A stretch of 64,000 nt of DNA from SZAS-103 sp038226665 (GCA_038226665.1 JBBRQI010000013.1:1-64000); one strand, 5' to 3'; counted from the stretch's first letter, positions 1-8,774 are shown. Numbers and translations are program-made. Notes: a model not told the origin generated them from the sequence alone.

Positions 1-72
1 AACAAGCGTGCCGGACTCGGCCTGCTTGAGCACGGCGATGATCTGGCTGTCGGTGAATCGGGACTTTTTCAT
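1..72 (-). CDS. IS3-family transposase OrfA, N-terminal part (partial)
   Basis: The minus strand from the ATG at 72-70 reads MKKSRFTDSQIIAVLKQAES, the characteristic opening of IS3-family OrfA helix-turn-helix proteins, which bind the element ends. Only 24 codons are in the window. A near-perfect Shine-Dalgarno sits 5-8 bases upstream of the ATG. In the family, OrfB (a DDE integrase domain) follows and is made by frameshifting; it would lie outside the window. Confidence 0.85.
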   Translation of the reverse strand, partial: MKKSRFTDSQIIAVLKQAESGTLV

Positions 73-119
73 GGAACCTCCTCGGGAAAGCGTACGAGAA
101 AATTCCACTTCTGGCGTCA
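1..119 (-). mobile_element. Edge of an IS3-family insertion sequence
   Basis: The first bases, read on the minus strand, encode the start of an IS3-type OrfA preceded by a strong AGGAGG ribosome binding site (about 75-83). A sequence beginning TGACGCCAGAAGTGG at 119 looks like an IS terminal region, with the 5'-TG expected for this family. The true tip could lie anywhere from 119 to about 141, because the next bases are not typical of the neighbouring gene family either. The rest of the element is left of the window, so length, OrfB and target duplication cannot be seen. Confidence 0.65.
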
Positions 120-141
120 GCTAATTGGCGGGGGGATTACC

Positions 142-2520
142 GTGCGACTCGCCTTTCAAGCAGGCGATGTGGAACTCGCGTCGGCCGGCGCCGCCAACTG
201 GGGTTATGCCGAGACCAATCGGCCGTTGTTCACTGGCGATCGGCTGGAGACCGGCAACAATGGACGCGCTGCGCTGGAACTCGGCGGCGCGAGCGTACGC
301 ATCAGCAACGACAGCGACCTCAGCGTGCTCGATCTGGACAGCAGCGTGGCGCAGTTCGAACTCTCCCAGGGAGCACTCAATTTGCGCGTTCGGCACATGA
401 ACGCCGGACAGACCTACGAGGTGGATACGACCACGCTGGCATTCGTGGCGAGCCAGCCTGGCAACTATCGCGTGGATGTCGGGCCTGATGGAAAAGGAAC
501 CACGCTGACTGTGTTCTCCGGTTCCGGCATCGTCTATGGCGAGAACGGCGTCAGCAGACCCGTGCGTGCGGGACAAGCGTACTGGTTCGACGATTCGCGA
601 CTCATTGGAATCCGTGCGCGCAGGATCTCCGCGCCCGATGGGTTCGATCGCTTCTGCATGACGCGCGACATGCGCCGCGACCACTCGGCATCCAGTCGCT
701 ATGTATCCCCCGACATGATCGGTTACGACGACCTGGACGGTTATGGTGACTGGAGACAGTCGGCCGACTATGGCGCTGTGTGGTATCCAAGCCACGTCGC
801 ACGCGATTGGGCGCCGTATCACGATGGTCACTGGGCCTGGGTCGATCCGTGGGGCTGGACGTGGGTGGACAACGCGGCCTGGGGCTTTGCTCCGTCGCAC
901 TACGGCCGCTGGGCCTATGTCGGCGATCGTTGGGGCTGGGTGCCCGGCCCGCGCGTGCAGCGCGCCGTGTATGCGCCCGCGCTCGTCGCCTTCGTCGGCG
1001 GTGCGCGCTTGTCGATCGGCGCCAATGTCGGTGGCGGCGAACCGGTCGGCTGGTTTCCGCTCGGACCGCGCGATGTGTATCAACCGCCATATCGGGTGAC
1101 GCGCGATTACTTCACGAACATCAATGTAACCAATGTGAAGGTGGTGAACACAACGGTCATCAACAACGTCTACAACAACTACAGCATGAACCGGCCAAGC
1201 GCGCCGATCGCGTACGCGAATCGCAACGTGCCCGGAGCAGTGACCGTGGTTCCGCGCAACGTGTTCACAGGTGCGCGACCGGTCGCGGTCGCCTCCTTGA
1301 AGCTGAAGCCGCAGGATCTGGCGCAGGCGACAGTCACTCCGGTCGTGCGGGTCGCGCCGACCGGCGAGAGCGAAGGCGTCCGCCCGGGTGCGCGTCCTGC
1401 GGGCATGCCGATGGCACGTCCCGACCATGCCGTCATCGCGCGCCACGCACCGCCGCCGCCTCCCGCCCCGTTCGCGGCGCGGGTCAAGGCCGTCGCCGAT
1501 CAAGGCGGCAAGCCTCTTGCACCAATGCAATTGCACGAGATGGGCAAGGCGCATGCCGGTGGACAACCGCCGCACGTCGTGATCGCGTCACCGGGCGCTT
1601 CGCCTTCGGTACCGCGCGCACAAGACCGCACGCCGGCCAGTGGCATGGGAGCGCCCGGCACGATCAACCCGCCGACTCCTGCTCGTCCCCCACAGGTGAA
1701 GTCCGATGTGGCAGCAGGGCCCGCCGAACCCAGGCCAGCGCGCAATCCGCCCGCGGAAAAAGTGCTGCGCAATCCGCCCGCGCAGAGTCCCGTTGTTGAC
1801 CGCGCCGTCAATGGCGGGGTGGTGCGGGCTCCGCGACCGGGATCCGAGCTGCCACAGCCGAGGAACCCGATCGTGACGTCGCCACAGGAACCGAATCCTG
1901 CAGCCACATCCGATCGTCCGGACCGGCCAATGCAGCACGCGCATCGACCGCCTGCGGCAAGTCCCGTGAATGCGGCTGGTGGCGTAGCTTCCGGTCCTGC
2001 AGAGCCGAAGCCCGTGCGCACGCCTCCCGCAATGAAGCCGCCATCTGACCAGGCTGGAAATCCGGAACCCGTCCGGGCTCCGCGAATGGCACCTCCTGCT
2101 CCGCGACCGGCCCCTCCGGTTTTGAAGCCTCCGGTGTCTCAGCAACAGCCACCGATTCGGGAACAACCGAATCCCGCGATGAATCAGGATGGCGGCGACA
2201 AGCTGGCTCGCCCGGCTCAGCCAGCGCCGCCGCGTCGCGAGCGTATGTCGCGCCCGCCGCAGGAGGCTTCGCCGGCCGCGCCTGTTGCAGCCGCGCCTGT
2301 TGGGACTCCGGAAGCTGTTCGCGCCCCGCGCGCGCCGCGGCCGCTGGTAAGGCCGCCCGATACAACCGCGCCGCCCGTGGAACATCGCGAACCGGCGCAG
2401 CGTCCGCAACCCCCGGCAGCTGTAGAAACCCCGGCGCAGCGGGCGGAACAGAAGCGCAAGGACGACAAAGCCAGGGAAGATCAGAAAAAGAAGGACGAAC
2501 AGGATCAGCAGCAGCATTGA
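142..2520 (+). CDS. FecR/DUF6600 domain protein, 5' end lost to IS
   Basis: The first ~150 residues match the FecR-like beta domain found in periplasmic DUF6600 proteins. Residues ~205-275 form the Trp/Tyr/Gly-rich DUF6600 segment with repeated WAPY, GWTWVD and GRWAYVG motifs. From about 430 to the end the chain is Pro/Ala/Arg-rich and closes with a Lys/Asp/Gln-rich tail. Family members begin with a signal peptide, then a short strand leading into the FecR fold. Here neither a signal peptide nor a convincing RBS is present. The frame enters straight from IS-end sequence, with GTG 142 as first start. I read it as a gene 5'-truncated by the insertion, probably not exported even if translated. 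Function is unknown; the fold suggests a periplasmic scaffold. Confidence 0.75.
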   Translation: MRLAFQAGDVELASAGAANWGYAETNRPLFTGDRLETGNNGRAALELGGASVRISNDSDLSVLDLDSSVAQFELSQGALNLRVRHMNAGQTYEVDTTTLAFVASQPGNYRVDVGPDGKGTTLTVFSGSGIVYGENGVSRPVRAGQAYWFDDSRLIGIRARRISAPDGFDRFCMTRDMRRDHSASSRYVSPDMIGYDDLDGYGDWRQSADYGAVWYPSHVARDWAPYHDGHWAWVDPWGWTWVDNAAWGFAPSHYGRWAYVGDRWGWVPGPRVQRAVYAPALVAFVGGARLSIGANVGGGEPVGWFPLGPRDVYQPPYRVTRDYFTNINVTNVKVVNTTVINNVYNNYSMNRPSAPIAYANRNVPGAVTVVPRNVFTGARPVAVASLKLKPQDLAQATVTPVVRVAPTGESEGVRPGARPAGMPMARPDHAVIARHAPPPPPAPFAARVKAVADQGGKPLAPMQLHEMGKAHAGGQPPHVVIASPGASPSVPRAQDRTPASGMGAPGTINPPTPARPPQVKSDVAAGPAEPRPARNPPAEKVLRNPPAQSPVVDRAVNGGVVRAPRPGSELPQPRNPIVTSPQEPNPAATSDRPDRPMQHAHRPPAASPVNAAGGVASGPAEPKPVRTPPAMKPPSDQAGNPEPVRAPRMAPPAPRPAPPVLKPPVSQQQPPIREQPNPAMNQDGGDKLARPAQPAPPRRERMSRPPQEASPAAPVAAAPVGTPEAVRAPRAPRPLVRPPDTTAPPVEHREPAQRPQPPAAVETPAQRAEQKRKDDKAREDQKKKDEQDQQQH

Positions 2521-2789
2521 CCTGTAGCCAGACGAACGCCGGCGCGCAGCAGCGCCGCTGAACGTCCCAACCGTGCAGACCCTCTCCCATCGGGAGAGGG
2601 AAGGGCGAGAGGCAAATCTCAGTAGACGATGCACGGTCGCGCAGATGAGGAGTCGGATCGGCAGTTCCGGCGGTAGCGGCTGAAACACGCCAGCGAATAA
2701 TTTTCCTGGAAAATGGGTCAATTGCGTGCACCAGTGCGAGTCTGCAGTACCGCCCCGTTCTGCATCGCAAATCAAAAGGAGAATCCATC
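2521..2789. repeat. Intergenic region with an 8-bp hairpin repeat
   Basis: A perfect stem CCTCTCCC/GGGAGAGG with a 3-base loop lies at 2581-2599, followed by purine-rich DNA. Elements of this form are widely dispersed between genes in Xanthomonas-like genomes. It could act as a weak transcription end for the upstream gene, but no T-run follows. The rest of the gap shows only a Shine-Dalgarno (AAGGAGA near 2777) for the next gene. Confidence 0.5.
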
Positions 2790-3236
2790 GTGCCATCCGG
2801 AACCGTGCGCCTTCACCGCATCCTCCGCACCAAACCCGAGCGCGTCTATCGCGCCTTCCTCGACGCCGACGCAATGGCCAAGTGGCTGCCGCCGTACGGA
2901 TTCACCTGCAAGGTGCACCACATGGATGCCAAGGTCGGCGGCACGTTCAAGATGTCGTTCACCAACTTCACCACAGGCAACGGACACTCGTTCGGTGGCG
3001 AGTATCGCGACTTGGTGCCGAACGAGCGCATCCGCTATTCGGACAAGTTCGACGATCCGAACATGCCGGGCGAGATGGTGACGACCGTATCCCTGAAATC
3101 CGTTCTGTGCGGAACTGATGTGAGCATCGTGCAGGAAGGAATTCCGGAGATGATTCCGGTCGAGATGTGCTATCTCGGCTGGCAGGAATCGCTGGCGCAG
3201 CTTGCGAAGTTTGTCGAGCCCGAGATTCCCGACTGA
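2790..3236 (+). CDS. SRPBCC/AHSA1-family protein
   Basis: This 148-residue protein has the START-like SRPBCC fold of the AHSA1 group. The start is typical (RTKPERVYRAFLDADAMAKW, residues ~10-29), followed by a central GGTFKMSFTNF strand and a C-terminal helix (GWQESLAQLAKFVEPEIP). Members form a hydrophobic ligand cavity and are often stress or polyketide-cyclase-like proteins of unknown ligand. The start is GTG 2790, chosen for the AAGGAGA Shine-Dalgarno about 8 bases upstream. Length is normal for the family. The next gene is convergent with a 15-base gap, so it is probably monocistronic. No ligand can be inferred. Confidence 0.85.
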   Translation: MPSGTVRLHRILRTKPERVYRAFLDADAMAKWLPPYGFTCKVHHMDAKVGGTFKMSFTNFTTGNGHSFGGEYRDLVPNERIRYSDKFDDPNMPGEMVTTVSLKSVLCGTDVSIVQEGIPEMIPVEMCYLGWQESLAQLAKFVEPEIPD

Positions 3237-3251
3237 CGAAGACGGTGTCGA

Positions 3252-3839
3252 TCAATCGTCCGTCGAATCCGACCCGACGCGCCGGTGCGGGTTTCCGTTC
3301 CACAGTTCCTGCGGAAAGACTGCGTGCCTGAAGATGCGGTGCGTCGGGACACCCACGTTGTTGTCCAGTTCGATGCCGACGCTGCGATAGGCTTCGGCGA
3401 TCAGCTGACTGCAATAGGCGCTCGCCGGATTGTTCGCGTTGAACAGGTTGAAATTGAACGGCCTGTCGGCGGCGTGCTGCTGCAGGCAATACTCGGCAAC
3501 CGCTTCCCGGATACGGTCTACATCTGCGGGAGGCAGCTGGCGATTGGCCAGCGGATAGGCGACGCCGATCAGAGTGTCCAGCAGGACACGGTCGCGAACG
3601 AGGGCATGTGCGTCCCAGGACGACCCGGGCATGTCGAGCGTGGTGACGCCGTACACGTTGGCTTCCACGAAACGGCCTCCGGGACCGATGTACAACGCGC
3701 AATGGTCGATCTCACCCGGCACCAGCGCCCCGATGCCTTGCCAGAGGCGTCCATACAGACTCCGGTCGCTGCCATTGCGCAGGCACAGGATGTCGCCGGT
3801 ACGCACTGGCAGGCCGTCGATCGTATGGTCATGAATCAT
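3252..3839 (-). CDS. YiiX/YebB-like NlpC/P60 cysteine peptidase family protein
   Basis: The protein has 195 residues. The papain-like, circularly permuted NlpC/P60 (YiiX) layout is visible: a GDILCL opening (~15-20), His46 in HCALYIGPG, Glu59 in FVEA and Cys143 in AYCSQLIAEA. In this family the His precedes the Cys, and members hydrolyse amide or thioester bonds in peptidoglycan or lipids. No signal peptide is seen, so a cytosolic role is possible. It stands alone, convergent with the SRPBCC gene. The substrate is not predictable from sequence. Confidence 0.75.
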   Translation of the reverse strand: MIHDHTIDGLPVRTGDILCLRNGSDRSLYGRLWQGIGALVPGEIDHCALYIGPGGRFVEANVYGVTTLDMPGSSWDAHALVRDRVLLDTLIGVAYPLANRQLPPADVDRIREAVAEYCLQQHAADRPFNFNLFNANNPASAYCSQLIAEAYRSVGIELDNNVGVPTHRIFRHAVFPQELWNGNPHRRVGSDSTDD

Positions 3840-4034
3840 GGGGGAACCTGCGTGCGGGTGCGCACGCGATGATAGTCGGGCAGGAATGAATGTCCGCTTC
3901 GCGATTGCGTGACCACTGCCCCGTCAACGTGTTGTCGCAGTCTTCAGGAGCCTGAGCGGCATTGATGGTCGGCCAGCCATTGGCAGAGCGGACCCATACG
4001 GGATAATGACGTCCGCTTGATTGCAGGGATTGAA

Positions 4035-5606
4035 ATGCCATCACACCCGAACGCCCCGAACGATTCGCTCGCGTACGAGCTCGATACGACCATTGCATTG
4101 CTCGAATCCTTCGCGAACGATCGTGCGCTGTTAGAGCGATTGTCGGCCGAGGAGCGCCAGCGCCTGCACGCAGCAGTGGGGACGTTCTATCACCCCGATC
4201 CAGCGCTGCGTCGCAGGAAGCGCAAGGCCATGGCGCGCGCGCGCAACGCCGCACAGATCGCGAAAGAGGAAGCGGTGTTGCACTTGACCGGCATTCGCGA
4301 ATTGCGTCGGCGCCCGGTGTTCACGACGCCGAACATCTTCGCGCCGGAAGGCTTTGTGCAGGAAGACAGCGCCGACTTTGCCAGCGGTGAAGACGAACCC
4401 GAGCGTCGCGAATCCATCGAGCCGCAGCATTGTTACGTCTGCAAGCAAAAGTATTCGCTGATCCATCATTTCTACGATCAACTGTGCCCGAGCTGCGCAG
4501 ACTTCAATTTCGTCAAGCGCACCGAGACGACCGACCTGCGCGGACGCGTCGCGTTGCTGACAGGTGGTCGCGTCAAGATCGGTTATCAGGCCGGATTGAG
4601 GTTGTTGCGCGCGGGCGCGAGCCTGATCGTGACGACGCGCTTCCCACGCGATTCGGCCGCGCGTTATGCGGAGGAACCTGATTTCAGCGAATGGTCGGAC
4701 AGGCTTGAAATTTTCGGGCTGGATTTGCGCCACACGCCGAGCGTCGAGGCGTTCTGCCATGAATTGGTTGCGACGCGCGATCGCCTCGATTTCATCATCA
4801 ACAACGCTTGCCAGACCGTGCGTCGTCCGCCGGAGTTCTACGCGCACATGATGGAAGGCGAAACCGCAGCCGCGCACGACGTGCCCGCGCATCTGCGCAA
4901 ATTGCTAGGCGGTTACGAAGGATTGCGTCGCTACGCAATGCTTCCGGAAGCTGGCGGGTCGCCGCTCGCGACACAACGCAATGCCGATGACATTGCTGGA
5001 ATTACGCGAGCCGCCGAACTATCGCAGGTGCCGTTGCTTGCCGAGGAACTTGCCGGGCAATCGCATCTGTTTCCGCAAGGCCGGCTCGACCAGGATTTGC
5101 AGCAGATCGACCTGCGCGAACGCAATTCATGGCGATTGCTGATGGCCGAAGTGCCCTCGGTGGAATTGCTCGAAGTGCAGCTCGTCAATGCGATCGCGCC
5201 CTTCATCATCAACGCGCGACTGAAACCGCTGATGCTGCGCAGTGCGGAACGCGACAAGCACATCGTCAACGTATCGGCGGTCGAAGGCCAGTTCTACCGC
5301 AAGTTCAAGACCACACGGCACCCGCACACCAACATGGCGAAGGCCGCGCTGAACATGATGACGCGCACCTCGGCGACCGATTACCACGGCGACGGCATCC
5401 ACATGAATGCGGTCGACACCGGCTGGGTCACCGACGAAGATCCCGCTGCGCATGCCGCGCGCAAGGTAATCGAGGAACGCTTCCATCCGCCACTGGACAT
5501 CATCGATGGCGCCGCGCGCATCGTCGACCCGATTATCGCCGGCTTCAACACCGGCGAGCATGTGTGGGGGAAGTTCTTGAAGGACTACAAGGTGGCGGAT
5601 TGGTAG
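4035..5606 (+). CDS. SDR-family protein with N-terminal zinc-ribbon-like region, catalytic Tyr replaced
   Basis: The protein has 523 residues. The first ~130 are helical and Arg/Glu-rich. A four-cysteine cluster (C133, C136, C151, C154) suggests a bound zinc. A Rossmann dehydrogenase domain follows, with TGGRVKIG (176-183) as the dinucleotide loop and NNACQT in place of NNAG. The VNVSA serine region and Lys436 of YxxxK are kept, but the Tyr position is Thr432 (TNMAK). The PG motif appears as VDTGWVTDEDP. A plain SDR is ~250 residues, so this is a double-length relative. I take ATG 4035, preceded by AGGG, rather than the TTG at 4017. Loss of the Tyr argues against ordinary alcohol/ketone chemistry. 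The gene appears monocistronic. Confidence 0.8.
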   Translation: MPSHPNAPNDSLAYELDTTIALLESFANDRALLERLSAEERQRLHAAVGTFYHPDPALRRRKRKAMARARNAAQIAKEEAVLHLTGIRELRRRPVFTTPNIFAPEGFVQEDSADFASGEDEPERRESIEPQHCYVCKQKYSLIHHFYDQLCPSCADFNFVKRTETTDLRGRVALLTGGRVKIGYQAGLRLLRAGASLIVTTRFPRDSAARYAEEPDFSEWSDRLEIFGLDLRHTPSVEAFCHELVATRDRLDFIINNACQTVRRPPEFYAHMMEGETAAAHDVPAHLRKLLGGYEGLRRYAMLPEAGGSPLATQRNADDIAGITRAAELSQVPLLAEELAGQSHLFPQGRLDQDLQQIDLRERNSWRLLMAEVPSVELLEVQLVNAIAPFIINARLKPLMLRSAERDKHIVNVSAVEGQFYRKFKTTRHPHTNMAKAALNMMTRTSATDYHGDGIHMNAVDTGWVTDEDPAAHAARKVIEERFHPPLDIIDGAARIVDPIIAGFNTGEHVWGKFLKDYKVADW

Positions 5607-5788
5607 GTGCTTGAACGCCTGCGCGAGAATGACGAGCCATTCGCGACTGCAAATGGCCAAAGGAATGTCAATCTCCTGGCCGTGACGACGGCATCGCCTG
5701 TACTCAGGATGCGTTCCATCAGCGGATGCGAAGATCGCATGGCATGAATGCGAATGCGCCAGGCATCGGCACCACCAAGGAGAGGATC

Positions 5789-5968
5789 ATGTCAAATCAC
5801 ACGCGATCAAACGACGATTTACCGCACGGCCAGCAGCCGCAACCGCAGCGCAAAAGCGAGAACACGGACTTCGATGCGTCGGATGCACAAGCGCCGATCG
5901 ACGATCCAGGCGATGCGCAACGCAGTTCGAAATCCGAACCGGATGGCGATGGCGAGGAAACCGAGTAG
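5789..5968 (+). CDS. Small hydrophilic acidic protein, unknown
   Basis: This 59-residue protein starts at ATG 5789 behind a strong AAGGAGAGG Shine-Dalgarno. It is almost entirely Asp/Glu/Ser/Gln/Pro with no hydrophobic segment, and ends in a run of acidic residues, so it is probably disordered. No family was recognised. The strong ribosome site and GC-rich codon use support a real gene. It precedes the glycine-zipper gene by ~100 bases on the same strand. Confidence 0.6.
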   Translation: MSNHTRSNDDLPHGQQPQPQRKSENTDFDASDAQAPIDDPGDAQRSSKSEPDGDGEETE

Positions 5969-6069
5969 GACAGTCGGGCTGAATGGCAGCAGATTTCGTT
6001 AAGGCTGCGGATAGCCTCGATCCGGCACCGTGTCGCCACGCGCCAACGTGGCGTCATGGAGTTCTCCAA

Positions 6070-6765
6070 ATGAATCGGATCGCAACCACTCTTCTCACTG
6101 TCGCAATTTCCGCTGCCGGCAGCGCTTTCGCGAGTGCGCAGGACTATGGCAACGACCCGCGTGATGGCCGTGATCAAGGCCCGCCGCCGCCCACGCTGCA
6201 CACCGATCGCGCGGAAGTCGTGCGCGTGGAGCCATTAGGCGGGTTTGATCGCTATCAGTTCCGCCCCAATCAGAATTCCGATACCACGTATGAGCGCCAG
6301 GAATGCTGGAACCAGCAGACCAATGACTATGAAAGCGGTTACTACCGTGACCGCGATGGCCGTCTGTATCGTGAAGGCCAGGAGCACACCAATACCGGCG
6401 GGATGCTGATCGGTGCGCTGATCGGCGGCGCGTTGGGCAGCACAGTCGGCAAGGGCGACGGACGCACGGCCGCGACCATCGGCGGCGCCGTGGTCGGTGG
6501 CGCCATCGGCGCGCATGTCGATAACGACCACGATGATTACGAATATCGCGACAACGGTGGCGTGGTGCGTCGCTGCCGCACTGTCGTCACCACGGTTGAC
6601 GACGACCGTGGCGATCAGGGCGATCGTGGCCCGACGGCCTTCCGCGTGACCTATCGTTACGCTGGCCAGCAGTACCAGAGTGTCATGGGTCACCCTCCGG
6701 GCCGCTGGATCCCGGTGACGGTCGACGTGCGGCCACAGGGCGAAGACGGGCGCTATCGTCGCTGA
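6070..6765 (+). CDS. Secreted glycine-zipper 2TM-type protein
   Basis: This 231-residue protein has a Sec signal peptide (MNRIATTLLTVAISAAGSAF, cleavage near ASAQ ~26). Around residues 110-145 it carries a glycine-zipper double segment (GALIGGALGSTVGKGDG then GGAVVGGAIGAHV), as in Rick17kDa/SlyB-type envelope proteins. No lipobox Cys is present, so it is probably periplasmic or outer-membrane inserted. Asp/Arg-rich flanks and a C-terminal VTYRYAGQQYQ beta segment follow, as in related proteins. A rho-independent terminator stands 24 bases after the stop. Confidence 0.8.
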   Translation: MNRIATTLLTVAISAAGSAFASAQDYGNDPRDGRDQGPPPPTLHTDRAEVVRVEPLGGFDRYQFRPNQNSDTTYERQECWNQQTNDYESGYYRDRDGRLYREGQEHTNTGGMLIGALIGGALGSTVGKGDGRTAATIGGAVVGGAIGAHVDNDHDDYEYRDNGGVVRRCRTVVTTVDDDRGDQGDRGPTAFRVTYRYAGQQYQSVMGHPPGRWIPVTVDVRPQGEDGRYRR

Positions 6766-6788
6766 GTCATCGGCGCGACCGAGCACGG

Positions 6789-6815
6789 AAAGGGCCCGCG
6801 AGGGCCCTTTTCTTT
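6789..6815 (+). terminator. Rho-independent terminator
   Basis: Perfect 9-bp stem AAAGGGCCC/GGGCCCTTT with a GCGA loop, followed by TCTTT. It ends the glycine-zipper transcript before the HU-like gene. Confidence 0.85.
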
Positions 6816-6927
6816 GACGCATTCCACCAAGTCGCTGATATTGAGTTGGCAGCGCTTGCAGACTTCCCGTACATTCCGCTTGCGGAACACAATCGACCGC
6901 CCACCCAATCAACGATGCGAGGAATTC

Positions 6928-7305
6928 ATGGCCAAGACCAAGGCAACCAAGGGCAAGGCAGCAGCGGCTCCAGCGGCTCCAGCGGCTTCCAAGCCGATCA
7001 AGGACGCGTTGAGCAAATCCGGACTGGTGGCGCACATCGCCGAAGCGACCGGTGTGGTCGCCAAGGACGTGCGTGCGGTGCTCGCCGCGCTGGAAGGTGC
7101 AGTACACGGCTCCGTCCACAAGAAGGGAGCGGGCTCGTTTACGCTGCCGGGAATGCTGAAGATTTCCGCAGTCAGCGTGCCGGCTAAGCCGAAGCGCAAG
7201 GGCATCAACCCGTTCACCAAGGAAGAGCAGTGGTTCGCCGCCAAGCCGGCCTCGACCAAGCTCAAGATTCGTCCGTTGAAGAAGTTGAAAGACGCGGCGG
7301 CCTGA
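6928..7305 (+). CDS. HU-family DNA-binding protein
   Basis: This 125-residue protein has a Lys/Ala-rich N-terminal tail of ~32 residues, then an HU/IHF fold: KDALSKSGLVAHIAEATGV (helices), KKGAGSFTLPGMLKI (beta), and the DNA-binding arm with KRKGINPFTKEEQ in place of GRNPxTGE. Family members bend or coat DNA as a nucleoid protein. The basic tail resembles the histone-like extensions of some Lysobacterales and Bordetella HU relatives. ATG 6928 was chosen because of GAGGAA just upstream. It stands alone between a terminator and a GNAT gene. Confidence 0.85.
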   Translation: MAKTKATKGKAAAAPAAPAASKPIKDALSKSGLVAHIAEATGVVAKDVRAVLAALEGAVHGSVHKKGAGSFTLPGMLKISAVSVPAKPKRKGINPFTKEEQWFAAKPASTKLKIRPLKKLKDAAA

Positions 7306-7368
7306 TCGCGCCGGAACTTTCGATGACCGGGGCCGGCAGCTTCGCCTGCCGGATCCCTCGCCAGAGGC

Positions 7369-8085
7369 ATGTCCCGCGAGCCGGACGATATCGTGCGCGC
7401 GCATGATCTCGACAACCCGATCTGGTCTTCTTTGCGCAGCCGTCATCGCGCGCTCGCGCAGTGCGCTGGCAATACGGCGCGTTATCCGTCGACGGTCGCA
7501 CCATTCCTCGGTGTCGCGGACGCCGACGCAGCCGTCGCGGAATCAATCGAAGCGTTGCTCGCTCCCGGTGAAAGCGTGTATCTGCTCGGCGTGGCGCCGC
7601 GTGCGGCCGGCGCATGGAGCCTCAAGGCTTATCCGTTGCTCGCGCAGATGGTCTGCACTGCTCCGATTGCGGTGATCGACGGGCCGGAGATGATCGAACT
7701 CAGCGATGCGCACCGCGCGGACGTGCTGGAGTTGACGGCGCTGGTGTACCCGCATTATTTCCGTCCGCGCACGATGGAGATGGGCCGCTACTTCGGCATC
7801 TACGATTTTGAAACGAGCCCGGATGGACGGCTCGCGGCGATGGCCGGCGAGCGCATGGGCACCGACACGCACCAGGAAATCAGCGCGATCTGCACGCATC
7901 CGGATTTCAACGGTCGCGGCCATGCGCGCCGCCTGACCGCCATGCTGACCAACGACAATCTCGCGCGCGGCCGCATGCCTTGCCTGCACGTGAGCCACGA
8001 GAATCTGCGCGCGCTGCGCATGTACGAACAACTTGGCTATCGCCACCGCCGCGACATCGGTTTCTGGTCGCTACGTCGCACCTGA
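7369..8085 (+). CDS. GNAT-family N-acetyltransferase
   Basis: This 238-residue protein has its acetyltransferase core in the C-terminal half: AICTHPDFNGRGHARRLTAM holds the acetyl-CoA pyrophosphate loop (R/QxxGxG/A written here as GRGHAR). It is followed by LHVSHENLRALRMYEQLGY, typical of FR47-like GNATs. The N-terminal ~110 residues form the substrate-shaping domain common to this subfamily. The acceptor is unknown. The start at ATG 7369 gives an ordinary length. It is on its own transcript with a 63-base gap from the HU gene. Confidence 0.8.
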   Translation: MSREPDDIVRAHDLDNPIWSSLRSRHRALAQCAGNTARYPSTVAPFLGVADADAAVAESIEALLAPGESVYLLGVAPRAAGAWSLKAYPLLAQMVCTAPIAVIDGPEMIELSDAHRADVLELTALVYPHYFRPRTMEMGRYFGIYDFETSPDGRLAAMAGERMGTDTHQEISAICTHPDFNGRGHARRLTAMLTNDNLARGRMPCLHVSHENLRALRMYEQLGYRHRRDIGFWSLRRT

Positions 8086-8432
8086 ATGCGGCGACGCTCT
8101 GGTTGACGAAATGACCGGCGCGACTCACATCTGCCTGAACAGGTGCAGATAACTGCGACCCACCGGCAGCAGGTCGTTGCAGCCTTTCAGGGGAAACAGA
8201 AGGCCCACGAGCCATTCGCATCCTGATGCTGAACGTCAAAGCCTATCCGTGAATGAGCAACGCCTGTGACAGCTTGGGCGAGGCGCATATGGATGCGGGC
8301 AACGAATAGAAGGCGATCGCCGACGATCGGGATGGCGGTGCGGCATGATCCAAACGACGCAAATGCTGCGACAATATTGCGCAAACTCGGTGAACGCTGG
8401 GACGCAAGGGAGAACGTGCCGGTGTGCTGCGG
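8086..8432. other. Intergenic gap, possible degraded gene tail
   Basis: No intact gene was found. Reading the minus strand, 8128-8194 encodes a peptide ending LLPVGRSYLHLFRQM before a TGA at 8127-8125. This resembles the extreme C-terminus of LytTR DNA-binding domains. A stop lies just upstream in that frame, while an adjacent frame stays open for ~65 codons, so a frameshifted relic is possible. Nothing else was recognised here. Confidence 0.25.
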
Positions 8433-8708
8433 CTATGTCACCCGCACCGCGACATCGTCGATCCGCACCATCTGGCCCGCGCGGATCTTGCACGTCTTGC
8501 GCAGTTCGACGACACCATCGACCGTCACCGCGCCGCTCGCGACGACTGCCTTGCCCATGCCACCACTGCCGCATACGCCAACCAGCTTGAGCAACTGGTT
8601 GAGTTCGACGTAGTCGTCATTCAACTGGAAGTCGATGGTTGGTATGTCGTTGCTCCGGTTGGATGCGTATGGGGCGGCGTACGCCACCGCGGAGGCCATT
8701 CGGGGCAT
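8433..8708 (-). CDS. S4-domain RNA-binding protein, YbcJ-like
   Basis: The protein has 91 residues. Residues ~26-91 are a compact S4 domain in the YbcJ arrangement: FQLNDDYVELNQLLKLVGVC, GGMGKAVVASGAVTVDG and KTCKIRAGQMVRIDD. Such stand-alone S4 proteins bind structured RNA. The first ~22 residues (Ala/Tyr-rich) are atypical, and the real start might be a rare codon nearer the domain, since no Met lies between residue 4 and the domain. It lies 66 bases downstream of mtnD on the same strand and may be cotranscribed. Confidence 0.75.
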   Translation of the reverse strand: MPRMASAVAYAAPYASNRSNDIPTIDFQLNDDYVELNQLLKLVGVCGSGGMGKAVVASGAVTVDGVVELRKTCKIRAGQMVRIDDVAVRVT

Positions 8709-8774
8709 CCGTCAAACGCGTCGATTCACCCTCGATATTGGCGAGAATTGCGCGGACGACTCATGCGGAATATC

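Noticed and set aside
121..1575. Long minus-strand open frame opposite the FecR/DUF6600 gene
   Set aside because: Arg/His-rich translation without family motifs; it mirrors a GC-rich coding strand and is an antisense shadow.
2640..2788. Minus-strand stretch reading HAIDPFSRKIIRW, resembling an IS3 OrfB segment
   Set aside because: Too short and lacks neighbouring DDE motifs; likely chance within a repeat-containing gap.
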